From contig NZ_MQTS01000101.1 of NCBI RefSeq assembly GCF_020532825.1, forward strand, positions 5,527 through 40,941: a stretch of 35,415 nt of DNA, written 5' to 3'. The position numbers and the translations under genes were made by a program. The notes under the pieces are model-generated. The model was not told the origin of the DNA. It searched no databases and saw only the letters and a program-made list of their open reading frames with translations. This document shows, piece after piece, positions 31,723 through 35,415 of the stretch. Position 1 is the first letter of the stretch; each line of letters opens with the position of its first letter. This DNA comes from Arthrobacter sp. SO3 (lineage in GTDB: Bacteria > Actinomycetota > Actinomycetes > Actinomycetales > Micrococcaceae).

Positions 31723-32714
31723 CGCGCACCCCCGACCTTGGCGTCCGCAATTTCCGTGCGAAGCGGCCGCCACCAGTCCACCAGTTCGCGCAGGCCCTCC
31801 TCGAGTCCGGTTTCGGCATTGAACCCAAGGTCGCGGCTGGCCGCGGCGGTATCCGCCTGACGCCGGACGACGCCGTTGACGGCCCGCTCCGGGCCATGCT
31901 CGACGTGGAGCTCCGAATCCATCGCACGCAGCAGCGCCTCGGCGAGTTCCAGCAGGCTTGTCTCGGCGCCGCTGGCGACGTTGTACACCCCCTCGTCCAC
32001 CCCGCTGCCCGCGGCCAAAATGTTGGCCCGGGCCACATCCCGGGTGTGGACGAAATCCATGGTCTGCTGTCCGTCGCCGAAAATGAGGGGCGGCAGCCCG
32101 TCCTCGATCCGCTCCATCCAGCGCACCAGGACTTCGGTGTAGAGGCCATGGACGTCCATCCGTGGCCCGTACACGTTGAAGTAGCGCAACAGCACGTAGT
32201 CCAGGCCGGACATCGCGCGGAAGCTGCGGACCATGCCTTCGTTGAAGGACTTGGCCGCGCCGTAGAACGTGTCGTTGTTGTGGTGGTGATGGCGTTCGGT
32301 GGTGGGAAACGTCTCCGCCATGCCGTAGACCGAGGCACTGGAGGCCGCCACGAGCTTGCCGACCCGCTGGGCCGACGCGGCCTCGAGCACGTTAAAGGTC
32401 CCGTCCACCAGCACCTCCAGGGCCAGCCGGGGTTCCTCGGCGCACTGGGTGATGCGGATGGCCGCCTGGTGGAAGACGATGTCCTTGCCCCGACTGAGGT
32501 CGTGGACCAGATCCCGGTCGCGGAGGTCCCCTTCGATGAGTTCAACCCGTCCGCTGGTGAGGGCCGGGTCCAGGTTGGCCCGCCGGCCCCGGACAAGGTT
32601 GTCCAGCACGTCGATCCTGCCGGCCCCGGCGTCGAGCAGGTGGTCCACGATCGTGGACCCAATAGTCCCGGCTCCGCCCGTGACCAGGACCTGCGCCCCT
32701 TGCAGGATGCTCAT
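31719..32714 (-). CDS. NAD-dependent nucleotide-sugar epimerase/dehydratase (extended SDR)
   Basis: A 331-aa extended short-chain dehydrogenase. The Rossmann motif VTGGAGTIGS is near residue 11, the catalytic serine region is AASSASVYG, and YGAAK gives the Tyr-x-x-x-Lys pair. NVYGPRMDVHG and FGDGQQTMDFVHTRDVA are typical of UDP-sugar 4-epimerases such as WbpP/GalE relatives. A run of four histidines precedes the catalytic tyrosine. Both ends are coupled by ATGA overlaps, with the oxidoreductase upstream and the aminotransferase downstream. Whether it epimerises or dehydrates cannot be decided. Confidence 0.92.
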   Translation of the reverse strand: MSILQGAQVLVTGGAGTIGSTIVDHLLDAGAGRIDVLDNLVRGRRANLDPALTSGRVELIEGDLRDRDLVHDLSRGKDIVFHQAAIRITQCAEEPRLALEVLVDGTFNVLEAASAQRVGKLVAASSASVYGMAETFPTTERHHHHNNDTFYGAAKSFNEGMVRSFRAMSGLDYVLLRYFNVYGPRMDVHGLYTEVLVRWMERIEDGLPPLIFGDGQQTMDFVHTRDVARANILAAGSGVDEGVYNVASGAETSLLELAEALLRAMDSELHVEHGPERAVNGVVRRQADTAAASRDLGFNAETGLEEGLRELVDWWRPLRTEIADAKVGGAR

Positions 32715-33823
32715 CTGCTGGCCTCCATTTGCGGTTCGTTTCCGACGACTATGCTGGCTTTCCCGTCCGCGCTGAGGCTGTCGCTGACGGCCTCCAGGAC
32801 CGAGAGCACCCGGAGACCCGAAGCGCCGCTGGTCCGGGCCGGCCGCTGCTGCCAGATGCTGTTGGCGAACTCGGCCACCATCTGGCCCAGCGCCTCATAT
32901 TCCGGCAGCGCCGGCGACCAGGTGTCGCCGAGCCGGTAGGAGATGGCAGAGGTCCTGCGGTCCGCTGCGGAACGTGACTGCCGGTCCAGGCTGATGCCGC
33001 GGTCATAGACACTGAGCCGCTGCTGGGGATTCAGGTCATCCCAGACCAGCGTCCGCCGCGACCCGCCCACCACGAGCTGGCGGATTTTGGTCGGGCTCAG
33101 CCAGTTGACGTGGACGTGGGCCATGGCGTCGTTGGGGAGGGCAAACGTCAGGTGCCCGACGCAGGCCTGGCCCGTTCCCAAGGGGTCTGCCCCGTGGGCT
33201 GTCACCTCCACTGGCCGCAGTCCGTCGGGAAGAATGAAGTCGAGAATGGACAGATCATGCGGTGCGAGGTCCCAGAAGACGTCCACGTCCGGTTGCACGA
33301 GTCCCAGGTTGATCCGGACCGAGTCAATGAACAGGATCTCGCCGAGCGATCCGTCGGCGATCAGCTCCCGGATCTTCAGCACGGCCGGGGTGTAGCAGTA
33401 GGTGTGGTCTGCCATCAGGACCAGGCCGCGTTCCTCCGCTTCCTCGACCATCTCCGCTCCCTTGACCCGGCTGTCAGCGAGTGGTTTCTCGACCAGCACG
33501 TGCTTCCCGGCCTTCAGCGCTGTCAGCGCGATACCGTGGTGCGTGTGGGCCGGCGTCGCAATTGCAACGGCGTCGACGTCGGCGGTGTCCAGCAGCTCGT
33601 CAATCGACCTGAAGACTGGCACCCGGCCTTGGGCTGCGGCGAGTTTGGCGGCCCTGCCCTGGTCCAGGTCCACGATTCCGGCGAGCTCCCAGTGGGGGCT
33701 TGCGGTGAAGTTCCGGGCCAGGTTGGGGCCCCAGTAGCCGGCGCCGATGACGGCTACCCGCAGCGGCCCGGCGGCTTGCGCCGGGTCCAGGCCGCGGGAG
33801 TACCCTGAACGTGTTTCATTCAT
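32711..33823 (-). CDS. Gfo/Idh/MocA family nucleotide-sugar oxidoreductase
   Basis: A 370-aa NAD(P)-dependent oxidoreductase. The N-terminal dinucleotide fold has VIGAGYWGPNLARNF, and the conserved EKPL (in HVLVEKPLA) carries the catalytic lysine. The C-terminal domain has HTYCYTPAV and APHDLSILDFIL, where the histidine is expected in the active site. In polysaccharide clusters this family oxidises sugar nucleotides at C3 (WlbA/WbpB) before transamination, and that is the likely role here. GAGG precedes the ATG by eight bases. Its stop overlaps the SDR start as ATGA. Confidence 0.92.
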   Translation of the reverse strand: MNETRSGYSRGLDPAQAAGPLRVAVIGAGYWGPNLARNFTASPHWELAGIVDLDQGRAAKLAAAQGRVPVFRSIDELLDTADVDAVAIATPAHTHHGIALTALKAGKHVLVEKPLADSRVKGAEMVEEAEERGLVLMADHTYCYTPAVLKIRELIADGSLGEILFIDSVRINLGLVQPDVDVFWDLAPHDLSILDFILPDGLRPVEVTAHGADPLGTGQACVGHLTFALPNDAMAHVHVNWLSPTKIRQLVVGGSRRTLVWDDLNPQQRLSVYDRGISLDRQSRSAADRRTSAISYRLGDTWSPALPEYEALGQMVAEFANSIWQQRPARTSGASGLRVLSVLEAVSDSLSADGKASIVVGNEPQMEASR

Positions 33824-33840
33824 TGTGTTTCCTCACTCAG

Positions 33841-35415
33841 TCAGTACGCGCCGGCAGGCACGCAAATAGCCCTGAAGGTGCGCCATATGATGATGACGTC
33901 GCCCATGATTGACCAGTTTTCGACGTAGTAGAGATCCAGGCGCACGGCCTCATCCCACGGCAGGTCCGAACGGCCGTTGACCTGCCACAGCCCGGTAATC
34001 CCCGGTTTGATCAGCAGCCGTCGGTGCGTGTGCCGCTCGTAGCCGCCGACCTCGCGCTGCAGCGGCGGGCGGGGTCCGACCAGGCTCATTTCTCCGGATA
34101 GGACGTTCCAGAACTGGGGCAGTTCGTCCAGCGAGTATCGGCGCATCCAACGTCCGCAGCGGGTCACCCGGGGATCGTTGCGCATTTTAAATAAGACGCC
34201 GGCGCCGTCGTTCTGGGCCCCGAGCGCGGCCAGTACGGCTTCGGCATCTGTCACCATGGACCGGAATTTGAGCATCCGGAATGGCTTCCCCGCTTTGCCC
34301 ACCCGCTCCTGCCTGAACAGGACGGGTCCCGGGCTGTCACGCTTGACGATGACCGCCAGGACGAGCAAGAGCGGCGACAGCAGGATCAGGGCGGCAGCGG
34401 CCACGGTAATGTCCAGCAGCCGCTTGCAGACATGTTTGGCGCCGCTGTAACGGGGCACATCCACGTGCATCAGCGGCAGCCCTTCCACCGGACGCCAGTG
34501 GATCCGGGGTCCGGCGACGTTGGTCAGGGACGAGGCCAGCACCAGTTCTGCTTGATGTTCTTCCAGCCCCCAGCCCAGTTCGCGGATGTACTGGTTGCCG
34601 CCCGGGACGGGGCCTGCCACGATGACGGCCTCCGCGCCGCAGAGGCCGACCGTCCGGACGACGTCATCGGTGGAGGAGAGAACCGGCACCCGGCGGCCAT
34701 CGACGTCGAACGACGTCCCCCGCCGCCCGCCAGGCAGCGCGACTCCAAGAATCTCGTACACGGCATTGGATTTCCGGGCGATCCGCTTGAGTACGTAGCG
34801 CACGTCCTCGGTCTGGCCAATGACGATCGCCCTGACGAGGTACTGCCCCTGGGCCTGCCGCTTGTTGTACCAGCGGCGGGCGATCCACCGGCTGCCCGGC
34901 AGCAGGACAAGGCCCAGCGGGAGGGACACCAGGTGGAAGGCCGAAGCAGGCTGGACCCGGAACACCACCAGGCCGACCGCGAGCAATCCAAAGACCGCGC
35001 TGCTGGCGGCGGCCACTCGCTTGTATTCACTGGCCCCGGCTCCCAGGACCTTCGGGTCCCTGGTCCGGTAGAGGCCCAGGGCTGCGATCCACAGCACGCC
35101 GAGGACCGCTCCGATGAGGATCCCGTAGAGGTCCGTGACGGTCCCCGCGAAAGGCTGGCCGCCGCCCTCGATGTGGATGAGGAGTCCTGCGAGGACGGAG
35201 ACGGTGACCAGCAGGGCATCTGTGCCCCGCAGCAGGCGGCGCAGGAACCGCGCCCATTCCCGGCCTGAGATCCTGGCCGGGGCGGGCAGGGCGGCGGTGT
35301 CAACCGCTGGAGTGTCGGCGGAGCTCCGTCGCGGGGGCGCAAAGGTTGCGGGGCGGCCGTGAGCGGCCTGGGGGGTGCTGAGGATGCGGGGTGCGTGGGC
35401 TGCGTAGGCGAGGTC
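33841..35415 (-). CDS. Polyprenyl-phosphate sugar-1-phosphate transferase (initiating transferase), N-terminus beyond window edge
   Basis: The frame is open to the right edge; 525 codons including the stop are visible, and the real start lies outside. A Pro/Ala-rich cytosolic N-terminus leads to four or five membrane helices and a CoA-binding-like domain (RAIVIGQTEDVRYVLKRIAR). The C-terminal bacterial sugar transferase domain has SPGPVLFRQERVG, MLKFRSMV, RRYSLDELPQFWNVL, MSLVGPRPP and KPGITGLWQVNGR. This is the WbaP/CpsE architecture, which transfers a sugar phosphate to undecaprenyl phosphate and starts the repeat unit. It is the most upstream visible gene of the cluster, 17 bases before the oxidoreductase. 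Confidence 0.95.
   Translation of the reverse strand, partial: DLAYAAHAPRILSTPQAAHGRPATFAPPRRSSADTPAVDTAALPAPARISGREWARFLRRLLRGTDALLVTVSVLAGLLIHIEGGGQPFAGTVTDLYGILIGAVLGVLWIAALGLYRTRDPKVLGAGASEYKRVAAASSAVFGLLAVGLVVFRVQPASAFHLVSLPLGLVLLPGSRWIARRWYNKRQAQGQYLVRAIVIGQTEDVRYVLKRIARKSNAVYEILGVALPGGRRGTSFDVDGRRVPVLSSTDDVVRTVGLCGAEAVIVAGPVPGGNQYIRELGWGLEEHQAELVLASSLTNVAGPRIHWRPVEGLPLMHVDVPRYSGAKHVCKRLLDITVAAAALILLSPLLLVLAVIVKRDSPGPVLFRQERVGKAGKPFRMLKFRSMVTDAEAVLAALGAQNDGAGVLFKMRNDPRVTRCGRWMRRYSLDELPQFWNVLSGEMSLVGPRPPLQREVGGYERHTHRRLLIKPGITGLWQVNGRSDLPWDEAVRLDLYYVENWSIMGDVIIIWRTFRAICVPAGAY

Noticed and set aside
32271..32300. Four consecutive histidines in the SDR as a possible metal site or tag-like insertion
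   Set aside because: They fall in the variable loop before the catalytic YxxxK, where related epimerases commonly have His/Asn-rich segments; no other metal ligand was seen.

Overview
The window is high-GC DNA with actinobacterial gene content and style: GTG starts, ATGA/TGATG start-stop overlaps, apparently leaderless genes, a WXG100-type protein, and close relatives of mycobacterial BkdABC and HisC2. Gene content (pobA with an IclR regulator, purB followed by a histidine phosphatase, a large exopolysaccharide operon) fits a soil Micrococcaceae such as Arthrobacter/Pseudarthrobacter. That genus assignment is inference; no rRNA or marker was available. No rRNA, tRNA, CRISPR array, insertion sequence or phage gene was seen, and no stretch over 300 bases lacks a gene.

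Region 1 (1-5522): a minus-strand branched-chain 2-oxoacid dehydrogenase operon (E1alpha, E1beta, E2; the E2 C-terminus runs off the left edge) with a long inverted repeat in its upstream region. Upstream lies a HisC/Pat-type aminotransferase, and divergent from it a small four-helix membrane protein.

Region 2 (5473-10623): a translationally coupled pair on the minus strand, a WXG100-like protein and an alpha/beta hydrolase with a helical N-terminus, resembling secreted ESX/PE-PPE-type lipases. Then, on the plus strand, purB, a coupled histidine phosphatase, a GNAT acetyltransferase and a hotdog acyl-CoA thioesterase.

Region 3 (10624-14942): a three-gene ABC importer (lipoprotein receptor, ATPase, fused double permease). 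It has an inverted repeat in its promoter region and a strong hairpin between the receptor and ATPase genes.

Region 4 (15006-19442): an aromatic acid module on the minus strand with a FUSC-type membrane exporter, an IclR regulator, pobA (4-hydroxybenzoate 3-hydroxylase) and a SnoaL-like protein. Three copies of a 16-base motif (TTCCRTTGRRTGGAWT) sit upstream of the exporter, the regulator and pobA. This suggests one regulon that couples breakdown and efflux of 4-hydroxybenzoate. mscL lies next to it, with a 69-base palindrome across its stop codon.

Region 5 (19548-35415): a membrane-anchored ACT-domain protein, then a convergent cluster of about 15 kb on the minus strand for a surface polysaccharide. 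In transcription order it encodes a polyprenyl-phosphate sugar transferase (N-terminus off the right edge), Gfo/Idh oxidoreductase, SDR epimerase, DegT aminotransferase, NeuD/PglD acyltransferase, GT2, flippase, second DegT aminotransferase, WxcM/WlbB-like acetyltransferase, a three-domain glycosyltransferase (WecG/TagA + GT2 + GT2), O-antigen-ligase-like polymerase and Wzz-like chain-length protein. Almost all genes overlap or nearly touch. The set suggests a Wzx/Wzy-type polymer carrying one or more N-acylated amino sugars.
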